Positions 1 through 8,050 of a stretch of DNA of 64,000 nt are shown here, one piece after another. The stretch comes from Mitsuaria sp. 7 (GTDB taxonomy: Bacteria > Pseudomonadota > Gammaproteobacteria > Burkholderiales > Burkholderiaceae_C): NCBI RefSeq assembly GCF_001653795.1, contig NZ_CP011514.1:5700727-5764726 (forward strand), in the 5' to 3' direction. Position 1 is the stretch's first letter; each line of letters opens with the position of its first letter. Made by a program: the position numbers and the translations under genes. The notes beneath the pieces were generated by a model. That model saw nothing but the letters and a program-made list of their open reading frames with translations. It searched no databases and was not told where the DNA came from.

Positions 1-2
1 TG

Positions 3-56
3 GCGGGCACGTGGCTCACCGATGAGAGCGAAGGCGAGGGCGATTCGCCGGATTGA
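3..56 (+). CDS. C-terminal end of an unidentified gene (partial)
   Basis: A reading frame open from the window edge ends at TGA 54-56. Its last residues are acidic (Asp/Glu/Ser-rich), as is common at protein C-termini. Too little is present to recognise a family. An overlapping TTG-started ORF follows directly (53-169), so the two could be coupled, or one gene could carry a frameshift; the sequence cannot decide. Confidence 0.3.
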   Translation, partial: AGTWLTDESEGEGDSPD

Positions 57-169
57 TCCTGCGCGCCAACCGCGCGTGTTTCGATCAGATACGCAAGAAC
101 CTGCGTGGCGGTTTCGCCGAAAAAACGCCGTGGGTGAAAGTCGACCCCTCAGACCCGAGCCAAGAATGA
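53..169 (+). CDS. possible 38-aa small protein, TTG start overlapping the preceding stop
   Basis: A short frame opens with TTG at 53-55, overlapping the TGA of the preceding frame, and ends at TGA 167-169. The predicted peptide has a basic first half (several Arg/Lys) and an acidic, proline-containing tail. I see no recognisable domain and no good ribosome binding site. It may be a real coupled small gene or the out-of-frame remainder of the upstream gene. Confidence 0.25.
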   Translation: MILRANRACFDQIRKNLRGGFAEKTPWVKVDPSDPSQE

Positions 170-203
170 ACGCCTCTTCTGCAATTTGCCGTTAGGAGGC
201 TTC

Positions 204-548
204 ATGACTCTGCTGATGGACGCTGCGGCTCACAACACGCCGTCGCTCCCCCCAACCACTTTGCCCATCCTGGATCGAGTGTCGAATGCCTTCGATGTGA
301 TTCCAGGGCCCTACTCCATCACGGCCCGGCGTCAGCTCGAAGCGATCAACCGTCTGATCCGCCTTCGTGAGGAGGGGCGTTTCACGCCCCCGCCGGCCGG
401 GGCGGACAAGGGGCACATGCGATATGACGCCCCTGAACGGATGCTCGAGATTTACTCGAAGCATCGTCAGCTCTTAGAAGAGCCGCGAGGAGGCGGCGAT
501 GTCGTGGCGTGGACTCGGGAGACTCGCGATGAAGACCGTTGTCGTTGA
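204..548 (+). CDS. hypothetical protein, possible antitoxin partner of the PIN protein
   Basis: 114-residue protein. I chose ATG 204 because AGGAGG (194-199) lies four bases upstream, whereas the ORF could open earlier at 186. I do not recognise the family. The middle is Arg/Glu-rich and probably helical; the last 15 or so residues are highly charged and may simply be read-through into the next gene. Its 3' end overlaps the PIN-domain gene by 20 bases, or by 50 if that gene starts at 499. This is the arrangement of type II toxin-antitoxin operons, where the antitoxin usually comes first and translation is coupled. An antitoxin role is inferred from position only. Confidence 0.5.
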   Translation: MTLLMDAAAHNTPSLPPTTLPILDRVSNAFDVIPGPYSITARRQLEAINRLIRLREEGRFTPPPAGADKGHMRYDAPERMLEIYSKHRQLLEEPRGGGDVVAWTRETRDEDRCR

Positions 549-951
549 CTCGAATGTGGCGCTCGGATGGCTGGCGCTGCGCAAGGACAGCGAGTCGCTT
601 CACCGCTATGCGGGGCGTCTGGCTGAAGCTTCGGCGTTGAAGGAGGCGCGTCTCATCGCGCCGTATGTCTTCACCGCAGAGTGCGCGTACACCCTGCTGA
701 AGCGTGGACGTGCACAAGGCTGGCCGGAGGAGGAACTTCAGATGTACGCGGAGCTTCTCGACTTCTATCCGATTGCGATGGACGAGGATGTCATGCCGCT
801 TCCGGAGCAGGTGGAGTTCGCCTTGCAGCACAACGTGCAGGGCTTCGACGCGCTGTACCTGGCGCTCGCGATCGAGAAGAACGCAGTGCTCGCCACGGCG
901 GACAAAGGACTGCGGGCTGCTGCGGAACTCGCCGGTGTTGAAGTGTTCTGA
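529..951 (+). CDS. PIN-domain ribonuclease, VapC-like toxin
   Basis: 140-residue PIN-fold protein. It begins with the typical MKTVVVDSN strand carrying the first catalytic Asp. It continues with AEC (conserved Glu, about residue 55), FDALYLALA (second Asp) and TADKGL (third Asp near the C-terminus). These are the four acidic residues that bind Mg2+/Mn2+ in PIN nucleases, so the protein should be an active endoribonuclease. The frame also permits a start at 499 that has a perfect AGGAGG five bases upstream; the family alignment favours 529, while the ribosome site favours 499. It overlaps the preceding small gene, as VapBC-type pairs often do. The RNA target cannot be predicted. Confidence 0.8.
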   Translation: MKTVVVDSNVALGWLALRKDSESLHRYAGRLAEASALKEARLIAPYVFTAECAYTLLKRGRAQGWPEEELQMYAELLDFYPIAMDEDVMPLPEQVEFALQHNVQGFDALYLALAIEKNAVLATADKGLRAAAELAGVEVF

Positions 952-963
952 CCCGCAGGGGCC

Positions 964-2256
964 TCAGTGCCCCTGCTCCCTCGCCCGCTTGAGCAGCAGT
1001 TCCTTTTCGCGCTCATTGCCGGTCATCGCGGCGGCGCGTTCGAATTCCTCTTTCGCTTCGGCATTGCGGCCGAGCTTCGACAGCAGGTCCGCGCGCACGC
1101 TGGGCAGCCAGTGGTACTGCTTCAGCGCGGGTTCCTCCATCAGGCGGTCGACGATCTCAAGACCGACTGCGGGACCGAAAGCCATCGACAGCGCAACGGC
1201 GCGATTGAGTTCCACTACCGGCGACGGCTGCCGTACCGAGAGCGCTTCGTAGAGCGCGGCGATGCGCGGCCATTCGGTGTCTTCGGCGCGGCGCGCCCGC
1301 GCATGGCAGGCAGCGATCGCCGCTTGCAGCGCGTACGGTCCCAGGCCTTGACCGTCGTTCAACTCGGCAGCCAGGCGGTCCGCGGCTTCCAGCGCCGTCA
1401 GACCGCGTTCGATCGATGCCGCGTCCCAGGTCGATCGATCCTGCTCCAGCAACAGCACCGGCTGTCCCTGCGCATCGACGCGCGCCGCGGCGCGTGAGGA
1501 CTGCAGCTCCATCAGCGCGAGCAAGCCCAGCACCTCGCCCTCGCGCGGCGCGAGCTTCACCAGCATGCGCGTCAGCCGCAGCGCCTCGTCGCACAGGTCC
1601 TGCCGGATCCAGCGCTCGCCGCTGGTCGCCGCGTAGCCTTCGTTGAAGATCAGGTAGAGCACTTCCAGCACGGCGGACAGCCGCTCCGTCAGTGCCTCGC
1701 CGCGCGGCAGTTCGAACGGTATGTTCGCCTCGCCCAGGGTGCGCTTCGCGCGGACCAGCCGCTGCGCCACCGTCGGCTCCGACTGCAGATACGCACGGGC
1801 GATCTCGCCCGTCGTCAGACCGGCCACCATCTTCAGCGTCAGCGCCACGCGCGCTTCCAGGCTCAGCACCGGATGGCAGGCGCAGAACATCAGCCGCAGC
1901 ACGTCGTCGCCGATCTCGCGCGCCGCGCGATCGTCATCCAGGCTGTCGACGAAGTCCGGCACGATCATCGCCTCGCGCGCGTCGAGCTCATGGCCGAGCT
2001 GCTCCAGCTTGTCGCCGCTCAGCTTCACGTGGCGCAGCCGGTCCAGCGCGCGGTGCTTGGCCGTGGTCATCAGCCACGCCGCGGGCTTGTCGGGCAGGCC
2101 TTGCCGGGGCCAGGTCTCCAGTGCGGCGACGAGCGCGTCCTGCGCCAGTTCCTCCGCCAGCGGGACGTCGCGCGTCAGCCGCGACAGGGCACCGATGATC
2201 TTGGCGGACTCCTGCCGCCAGACGGTCGTGATCGCGCGATGGGTCTCGTCGGTCAT
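964..2256 (-). CDS. ECF42-type RNA polymerase sigma factor with C-terminal extension
   Basis: 430-residue sigma factor. Sigma-70 region 2 spans about residues 10-80 and region 4 about 105-165. A long C-terminal extension with TPR-like helices is the hallmark of the ECF42 (formerly SigJ-like) group, which is roughly twice the length of ordinary ECF factors. It is the last gene of a minus-strand set: DGPF/YCII protein, VOC protein, sigma factor. Co-occurrence with DGPF proteins is diagnostic for ECF42. No anti-sigma factor gene is present, which fits this group; the C-terminal extension is thought to take over control. ATG at 2256 was chosen because the conserved N-terminal helix follows immediately. 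Confidence 0.85.
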   Translation of the reverse strand: MTDETHRAITTVWRQESAKIIGALSRLTRDVPLAEELAQDALVAALETWPRQGLPDKPAAWLMTTAKHRALDRLRHVKLSGDKLEQLGHELDAREAMIVPDFVDSLDDDRAAREIGDDVLRLMFCACHPVLSLEARVALTLKMVAGLTTGEIARAYLQSEPTVAQRLVRAKRTLGEANIPFELPRGEALTERLSAVLEVLYLIFNEGYAATSGERWIRQDLCDEALRLTRMLVKLAPREGEVLGLLALMELQSSRAAARVDAQGQPVLLLEQDRSTWDAASIERGLTALEAADRLAAELNDGQGLGPYALQAAIAACHARARRAEDTEWPRIAALYEALSVRQPSPVVELNRAVALSMAFGPAVGLEIVDRLMEEPALKQYHWLPSVRADLLSKLGRNAEAKEEFERAAAMTGNEREKELLLKRAREQGH

Positions 2257-2325
2257 GCGCGCGATCGTACGGCCTCGGACGCGGGGATGCCGCTCCGCAT
2301 GCCGGGCGATCGCGCCCGCCCGGGA

Positions 2326-2736
2326 TCAGGCGCCCGGGAACTGCGTGATGTCCATGTACATCAGCTCCCAGATGTGCCCGTCCGGATCCGCGTACGCCTG
2401 CGAGTACATGAAGCCCATGTCCTGCGGCGCGCGCGGCACGGTGCCGCCAGCGGCCAGCGCCTTGGCGATCAGCTCGTCCACCTGCGCCTTGCTCTCGCAG
2501 GACAGGCAGGTCAGTACCTCGGTCGTCGTGTGCGCGTCCGAGATCTTGCGCGGCGTGAAGGTCTGGAAGAACTCCTCCACCAGCAGCATCGCGTAGATGT
2601 CGTCCGAGATGACCATCGACAAGGCCTGCTCGTTGGAGAACTGCGGATTGAACTCGTAGCCCATCGCGCCGTAGAAGCGCTTGCTGCGCTCGACGTCCTT
2701 GACGGGAAGGTTCACGAAGATCTGCTTGTGGCGCAT
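2326..2736 (-). CDS. VOC/glyoxalase-fold protein of the ECF42 operon
   Basis: 136-residue VOC-superfamily protein: two beta-alpha-beta-beta-beta modules beginning with the strand FVNLPVKDVERSKRF and ending with the DPDGHIWELMYMD strand, which carries the usual C-terminal metal-ligand Glu. The His expected in the first strand is Asn, so metal binding may be altered or absent. The gene lies between the sigma factor and the DGPF protein on the same strand, with about 70 bp to the sigma gene. The substrate is unknown; proteins of this type accompany ECF42 regulators and are suspected to act in stress or antibiotic responses. Confidence 0.75.
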   Translation of the reverse strand: MRHKQIFVNLPVKDVERSKRFYGAMGYEFNPQFSNEQALSMVISDDIYAMLLVEEFFQTFTPRKISDAHTTTEVLTCLSCESKAQVDELIAKALAAGGTVPRAPQDMGFMYSQAYADPDGHIWELMYMDITQFPGA

Positions 2737-2854
2737 GACGAAGCTCCTGGCGGGTGTTTAGGGGAATGCGGTGGGGGTCCACACTCCCACGACGGTCGGG
2801 CTCCGCCGGTTTCGACAGACCCCGGCACGGTCGTCGAAAGATTCTTCAGGACCT

Positions 2855-3220
2855 TCAGGCCTTCGACTCCGCGTAGCACGGCACCATGGATCGGACCTCC
2901 ACCGTGCACCACTCCGCCGCCGGGCATTCGCGGGCGATCGCCAGCGCTTCCTCGCGCGTCGTCACGTTCAGCCAGAAGAAACCGCCGACCATCTCCTTGG
3001 CCTCGGCGAACGGGCCGTCGATGGTCGTCATGCGGCCGTCGCGCTTGGCGACCCGCGTCGAGCCGTTGACCGACTGCAGCGACTGTGCCGCGTGCAGCAG
3101 TCCCTTGGCCTGCAGCTGGTCGGCGTAGGCGGTCATGCGGTCGTAGGCCTCGCGGCCTTCCTCCGGCGTGCGCGCCTCGCGCTGGCCGACAGGTTCGTTG
3201 ATCAGCAGGATGTAGCTCAT
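2855..3220 (-). CDS. DGPF/YCII-domain protein of the ECF42 operon
   Basis: 121-residue ferredoxin-like alpha/beta protein. The start at 3220 (MSYILLINEP) begins with the first conserved strand and has a GGAGA ribosome site upstream. IDGPFAEAKE in the middle is the DGPF motif that names the family, and the next strand (GFFWLNV) and the EA.A.A.ECP helix are also typical. Related YCII domains carry a His-Asp dyad of unknown catalytic role. It is the first gene of the ECF42 operon and is expected to be a target of that sigma factor. Its biochemical function is not known. Confidence 0.85.
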   Translation of the reverse strand: MSYILLINEPVGQREARTPEEGREAYDRMTAYADQLQAKGLLHAAQSLQSVNGSTRVAKRDGRMTTIDGPFAEAKEMVGGFFWLNVTTREEALAIARECPAAEWCTVEVRSMVPCYAESKA

Positions 3221-3416
3221 GCGGGTCTCCGGGAATGTGCGGGCTATTGGACACCACACGTCCCGGTCACTGTCAAAGGTCAGGGCACGTTCGGATCACG
3301 AAGACCAGCACCGGCTGGCTGCCGTCCACCCCCTGCGCCGTCGATCCGCCCGGCGCGCTGTCGATCCGTCGTTTCCCCGGGACGGGCCGCCATGACGGCT
3401 CCCTACACTGCGCCGC

Positions 3417-4556
3417 ATGACTCCCGCCCCGTCCCGTCCCCTCTGGCGCGATGCCCGCCGACTGCGCGCCTCGTGGCACGCGTGGCTGAGCAACGATGCC
3501 CAGCCCAGCGGCCCCGGCTGGCTGCAGTGGGTGTGGACCGTGCTGTTCTCCTGCACGCTGGCCGTCGGCTTCACGGTCCTGGGCTTCGTGCTGAACGCGC
3601 GCAGCGCCCGCTGGACCGACCCTGCGATCTGGGCCTGGTGGTACTGGAAGAACGTCATCGTCTGCCTGACCATCGGCCTGATCATCCAGACGCTGTTCAC
3701 GATCTTCGTGCCGCTCTTCGGCGGCCGCGCCCGCATCCGCACCTGGGCGGACTGGCAGCGCACGGTGTTCTTCTCCGCGGTGCCGCTGCTGGGCGTGCTG
3801 ATCGGCTGGGTGTCGGGCATGTGGCTGGCGGGCCTGGCGGACTGGGTCCGCATGGACTGGTCCCAGGGCGGGAAGATCATCGGCATCACCTCCGCGCTCT
3901 CGCTGTGCATCACCTTCGTGCTGCATCACTGGTTCGCGTCGAAGAACCGCCAGCTCAAGGCGGAGCGCCGCGCCACCGAGGCGCAGCTGCGGCTGCTCCA
4001 AGGCCAGATCGAGCCGCACTTCCTCTTCAACACCCTGGCCAACGTCCACTCGCTGATCGACTACGACGCGCCCAAGGCCAAGGAGATGCTGGGCGCCTTC
4101 ACCGCCTACCTGCGGGCGTCGCTGGGCGGCCTGCGGCGTGAGACGGGGCCGCTGGACGACGAGTTGTCCCTGGCCACCGCCTACCTGACCGTGCTGCAGA
4201 CACGGATGGAAGACCGCCTGCGCTTCGAGATCAACGCCACGCCGGAGGCCCGCCTCGTGCCGCTGCCGCCGATGCTGCTGCAGCCGCTGGTGGAGAACGC
4301 GGTCCATCACGGGCTCGAGCCCAAGATCGACGGCGGCACCGTGAGCGTCGATGCCGCGCTGCGCGACGGCTTCCTGGTGATCGAGGTGCGCGACGACGGC
4401 GTCGGCCCCGGTGCCTCGCGCCGCGCCGGCAACGGCATCGCGCTGGACAACCTGCGCGAGCGGCTCATGACGCATTACGGCGACCGCGCCTCGCTGACCC
4501 TCGAACCCGCCGAGCCCGGTTGCCGCGTCACGCTGCGCGTGCCGCTGGATGTCTGA
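3417..4556 (+). CDS. LytS/YehU-type sensor histidine kinase
   Basis: 379-residue membrane histidine kinase. The N-terminal half has about four transmembrane helices (roughly residues 37-60, 75-100, 115-140 and 150-172). A short coiled stretch (LKAERRATEAQLRLLQ) and the His_kinase (PF06580) motif QIEPHFLFNTLANVHS with phospho-acceptor His201 follow. The ATPase domain contains LQPLVENAVHHG (N-box) and DDGVGPG (G1 box). The response-regulator gene starts 24 bp downstream, so the pair is almost certainly co-transcribed. TACACT ends seven bases before the ATG with no ribosome site, which suggests a leaderless transcript. The signal sensed is unknown. Confidence 0.9.
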   Translation: MTPAPSRPLWRDARRLRASWHAWLSNDAQPSGPGWLQWVWTVLFSCTLAVGFTVLGFVLNARSARWTDPAIWAWWYWKNVIVCLTIGLIIQTLFTIFVPLFGGRARIRTWADWQRTVFFSAVPLLGVLIGWVSGMWLAGLADWVRMDWSQGGKIIGITSALSLCITFVLHHWFASKNRQLKAERRATEAQLRLLQGQIEPHFLFNTLANVHSLIDYDAPKAKEMLGAFTAYLRASLGGLRRETGPLDDELSLATAYLTVLQTRMEDRLRFEINATPEARLVPLPPMLLQPLVENAVHHGLEPKIDGGTVSVDAALRDGFLVIEVRDDGVGPGASRRAGNGIALDNLRERLMTHYGDRASLTLEPAEPGCRVTLRVPLDV

Positions 4557-4580
4557 TTCCTCTCTCTCCCGTCATCGACC

Positions 4581-5387
4581 ATGACCATCACCACTCCCGC
4601 CGCCTTCACCGCGCTGATCGCCGACGACGAACCCCACCTGGCGCGCGCGCTCGCGGCGCAGTTGAACGCCGTCTGGCCGGAGCTCGACATCGTCCACATC
4701 GCCCGCAACGGCCAGGAGGCCGCCGAGCAGATCGCGGCGCTTCAGCCGGACCTGGCCTTCCTCGACATCCAGATGCCGGGCCTGACGGGACTTGAGGTCG
4801 CCGAAGGCATCGAGGGCGCGACGCGTGTCGTCTTCGTCACCGCCTACGACCAGTACGCGGTGCAGGCCTTCGAGCAGGAGGCGATCGACTACGTGCTCAA
4901 GCCGGTGGAGGCGGAACGGCTCGGTCGCACCGTCGAGCGGATCCGCCGCGCGCTGGCGAAGCGGGATGCGGACGCGTCAGGCGACGACGGCGTGGACGCA
5001 CGTCTGCTCGCCGCGCTGCAGCGCCTGCATGTGCCGGGCAGCACGACGGCGAAGCCGGCCGGACCGCTGCGCTGGGTGCGCGCGACGCAGGGCGACCTGA
5101 TGCACCAGGTCCCCGTCGACGAGGTGCTCTTCTTCCGCGCCGACGACAAGTACACCTGCGTCCAGACGGCGACCGCCGAGTACCTGATCCGCACGCCCAT
5201 CCACGAACTCATCGCGCAGCTCGACGGCGAGCGCTTCTGGCAGGTGCACCGCTCGACGATCGTGAACCTGGACCATGTGAGCGGCACGCGCCGCGACGAG
5301 CTGAGCCGGCTGTTCGTGCGCGTGCGCGGCCATGCGAACGAGCTGCCGGTCAGCCGCGCCTACGTGCACCTGTTCAAGTCGATGTAG
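4581..5387 (+). CDS. LytTR-family response regulator
   Basis: 268-residue regulator: receiver domain at residues 11-125 (acidic pair DDE at the start, phospho-acceptor Asp62 in FLDIQMPG, conserved Thr and Lys in FVTAYD and VLKPV). A LytTR DNA-binding domain follows at about 165-265 (FFRADDKYTCV, FWQVHRSTIVNLDHV). It is the cognate regulator of the LytS-type kinase directly upstream. LytTR regulators typically bind pairs of imperfect direct repeats. Targets cannot be named from this window; the diguanylate cyclase gene 110 bp downstream is on the same strand and is a possible one. Confidence 0.9.
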   Translation: MTITTPAAFTALIADDEPHLARALAAQLNAVWPELDIVHIARNGQEAAEQIAALQPDLAFLDIQMPGLTGLEVAEGIEGATRVVFVTAYDQYAVQAFEQEAIDYVLKPVEAERLGRTVERIRRALAKRDADASGDDGVDARLLAALQRLHVPGSTTAKPAGPLRWVRATQGDLMHQVPVDEVLFFRADDKYTCVQTATAEYLIRTPIHELIAQLDGERFWQVHRSTIVNLDHVSGTRRDELSRLFVRVRGHANELPVSRAYVHLFKSM

Positions 5388-5496
5388 ACGTCCGGGCGGT
5401 TGGTGACCGCGGGTCGACAGGAACGCCGCGACGACGGCCGGTTGGCGATCCGGCGGCGAAAGTCCCGTCACGAGCGAGACCTACACTGCCCGTCAC

Positions 5497-6630
5497 ATGC
5501 AGCTCGATCCCCGCTCGATCACCGTCATGACCGCGCTGATGGCCGCTGTCCTGGGTGCGGTGCTGCTCGGCGTGCGGCGTAACTATCCGCCGACGATCCG
5601 CGGATTGCTGCTTTGGGCCCTCGCGCCGATGACCTGCGCGCTTGCGGCCGGCGTCTACTCGCTGCAGGGCCTGCTGCCGGAAATCGCCGTGGCGCAGACC
5701 GGCAACGCACTGCTGCTCGCCGGCTGCGGGCTGTTCTATTTCGGCTCGCAACGCTTTTTCGGCCAGCGCGTGACCTGGCGCCTGTGGGGCGCGGTCGCGC
5801 TGCTCAGCCTGGCCGTGCTGACCTGGTTCCTGGTCTGGCCGGACTACCGCGTCCGCATGGTCGTCTTCACCGGAACGATGACCGCCTGCGTGCTCGCGCA
5901 TGCGCGGCTGATCTTGCGCGACGGCCGCGGCTTCGCGGCGCGGTTGATCGGCGCCACGCTGCTGCTGCAGGCGCTCGTGCTCGTCGCGCGCGGCGCGGCG
6001 ACGTTCTGGGTCGACGGCACGCAATCGTCGCGCTTCGCGATGACGACGGTGCAGACGGCCTACATCGCGAGCTACTGCTTCAGCGTGCTGCTGCTGAGCG
6101 TGGGCGTGCTGCTGATGGCCAGCGAACGCGTGCGCGAGGAGTTCGAGCTGCTCGCCACCCGCGACGCGCTGACCGGCGCGTTGACGCGTCGCGCGGTGCT
6201 GCAGGCCGGGGGTGAGGAATTCGACCGCTGGCGTCGCTACGGGCAACCGCTGTCGCTGCTGCTGCTCGACATCGACCACTTCAAGCTGGTCAACGACCGG
6301 CACGGTCACCAGGCCGGCGACCGCGTGCTGGCCGGCGCGGTGGCGGTGATGCGGGAGCAGCTGCGCGCGACGGACCGGCTCGGCCGCTACGGCGGCGAGG
6401 AGTTCGTGATCCTGCTGCCGTCCACCGATGCCGAAGCCGCGCATGCGTCGGCCGAACGCGTGCGCGCCGCGCTCGCCACGCATGTGCCCGAGCCGGGCAT
6501 CCCGCCGTGCACGGCGAGCCTGGGCGTGGCCTGTGCGCAGGCGGGCGACGTCAGCGTGGACGCGCTTCTGGCGCGCGCTGACGCGGCGCTCTATCGCGCG
6601 AAGGCGAACGGACGCGACCGCGTCGAGTGA
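5497..6630 (+). CDS. membrane diguanylate cyclase (GGDEF)
   Basis: 377-residue protein. The first ~195 residues form about six hydrophobic helices (MASE-like membrane sensor). The GGDEF domain follows from about residue 225, with DIDHFKLVND (metal and substrate site) and the signature GGEEF at residues 299-303. An allosteric I-site RATD lies five residues before the signature, so product inhibition by c-di-GMP is expected. It should make c-di-GMP from two GTP. No ribosome site is visible; TACACT lies nine bases before the ATG, again suggesting a leaderless mRNA. The membrane ligand is unknown. Confidence 0.9.
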   Translation: MQLDPRSITVMTALMAAVLGAVLLGVRRNYPPTIRGLLLWALAPMTCALAAGVYSLQGLLPEIAVAQTGNALLLAGCGLFYFGSQRFFGQRVTWRLWGAVALLSLAVLTWFLVWPDYRVRMVVFTGTMTACVLAHARLILRDGRGFAARLIGATLLLQALVLVARGAATFWVDGTQSSRFAMTTVQTAYIASYCFSVLLLSVGVLLMASERVREEFELLATRDALTGALTRRAVLQAGGEEFDRWRRYGQPLSLLLLDIDHFKLVNDRHGHQAGDRVLAGAVAVMREQLRATDRLGRYGGEEFVILLPSTDAEAAHASAERVRAALATHVPEPGIPPCTASLGVACAQAGDVSVDALLARADAALYRAKANGRDRVE

Positions 6631-6761
6631 GGCGCGCGCCGCCGCCCCCCTTTTTCAAGACGAGGTGACCGGCGATTCACGTGCATACGCGAGGGCTGTT
6701 CGGGGACTAACACGTGGCAACGGTGTCAAGCCGCACTGCACAGTCCTACGGAAAGGTCCTC

Positions 6762-8027
6762 ATGAAAAGAATATTCGAGTCCTTCGCTGCGCCGATCGTC
6801 CTGGCGGCCTCGGTGCTTCTCACGGCGGCAGGTGCCCAGGCCTCGCCCGGGGAAGATCCACCGAAGTCCTGGCGCTCGGCCAGCCAGACCCTGAGCCGCG
6901 CTTTGGCCCCGGAGTGGCTCGTCCATCCGGTGGGCCACCCCGCCTGCAGTGGCACGCTCATCGGCGCCAGGGTGGTCCTTGTGCCGCAGGTCTGCGCGTG
7001 GGGGGAAGACCGGCATCAGGTCGCCCATTCGGTCAGGTTCTTCAACAACAACTTCGAAGCGTCCGCCAAGGCCATCGTGATCCGCGGTCCCCGGGAGCAC
7101 TTCAGCGTGATGCTGCTCGACCAGGACAGCGGACGGCGAGCCGCGCCCCTTCCCTCCTATTGGAGGGCGTCGCAACTGCAGGAGCAGCTGGGAAGCATGA
7201 CGCTCTTCGGGATTCCTCCTGCCTTCACTGGCAACGTCGTCAAACGCAGCTTCGAGGCCGGGATCCCCGCCGTCAGCGACATCCGCGTTCCTCCGTGGAC
7301 GCACGGCAGCAGCCCGGTGTACTTCCGGGGGATGGGGATCTTCCAGGAAGACGATGGCGTCGAATGGTTCATGGGCATGGTCGCCCACCACAGGGTCTCC
7401 AGAGAGCACCCGGGTGTGTCGTTGGACGGAGCCGACCGATCGCTCTATCGACAGTTGCTGAAGAGCGGGGCGCGCAACGACGCCTTGGCGTTTGCGATGA
7501 AGCGGCTGAACCCCTACGAACGGGCCGCGATGGACTGGGGCACCGACGAGGAGCGGCATCGGGCGGCGCTCTCTCCCGAGACTTTCGAATTGGGCGCCTT
7601 CGGCAACCGCGGCACGATCGGCAGCATCTATCCGCGCTTCAACAAGGCCAGGGAGCTGTTCGAGTTCTTCCGCCTGGTCGCCACGGATCCACAGCATCGT
7701 TACGGCCCGCTTCCGTCCGGCTCGCAGGACAACGCCCAGTGGGAGTTCCTCGGCACCGATCTGCCGGACCGGGCGTCCGCATCGGCCTCTTTCAAGAGCT
7801 GGGCGATGGACCGCGCGGGTGGGAAAGTCGGCGAGATCTTCGCGCGATGGAACGAGCGACAGCACAAGATCGAGTACTTCGAGTTGAAGCAGGTGAACGA
7901 GCAGGGGCTGTACGAGGACATCCCGGCAGACGCGCCCGACAGCCGGCATTGGGCCTATCGCGGCGCGGATCTGCCGGTGTCGCGGCAGGTGAAGGGGGTG
8001 GACTGCGGCGGTCGCACGGGGCAATAA
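6762..8027 (+). CDS. secreted trypsin-fold pseudoprotease with two C-terminal 52-residue modules
   Basis: 421 residues. ATG 6762 has GGAAAGG upstream and gives a clear signal peptide (about residues 1-28, ending AGAQA-S). A chymotrypsin-type core is recognisable from the Cys pair C62 and C78 (16 apart, like C42/C58 around the active His) and the strand SGTLIGARVVL. All three catalytic positions appear lost: His becomes Val77, Asp becomes His113 (HFSVMLL), and the GDSGGP region reads THGSSPV. Two tandem modules of exactly 52 residues follow at 284-335 and 354-405, each ending W-x-[FY]-x-G-[TA]-D-L-P. The protein at 9541 has the same architecture with one module. The role is probably binding rather than cleavage; the alignment was made by eye. 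Confidence 0.6.
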   Translation: MKRIFESFAAPIVLAASVLLTAAGAQASPGEDPPKSWRSASQTLSRALAPEWLVHPVGHPACSGTLIGARVVLVPQVCAWGEDRHQVAHSVRFFNNNFEASAKAIVIRGPREHFSVMLLDQDSGRRAAPLPSYWRASQLQEQLGSMTLFGIPPAFTGNVVKRSFEAGIPAVSDIRVPPWTHGSSPVYFRGMGIFQEDDGVEWFMGMVAHHRVSREHPGVSLDGADRSLYRQLLKSGARNDALAFAMKRLNPYERAAMDWGTDEERHRAALSPETFELGAFGNRGTIGSIYPRFNKARELFEFFRLVATDPQHRYGPLPSGSQDNAQWEFLGTDLPDRASASASFKSWAMDRAGGKVGEIFARWNERQHKIEYFELKQVNEQGLYEDIPADAPDSRHWAYRGADLPVSRQVKGVDCGGRTGQ

Positions 8028-8050
8028 GCCGAACAGGCCGCAGCCCCCTG

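Noticed and set aside
6680..6706. Possible second PIP box before the first pseudoprotease gene (TTCAC...TTCGG)
   Set aside because: The spacer is 18 rather than 15 bases and the half-sites are imperfect.
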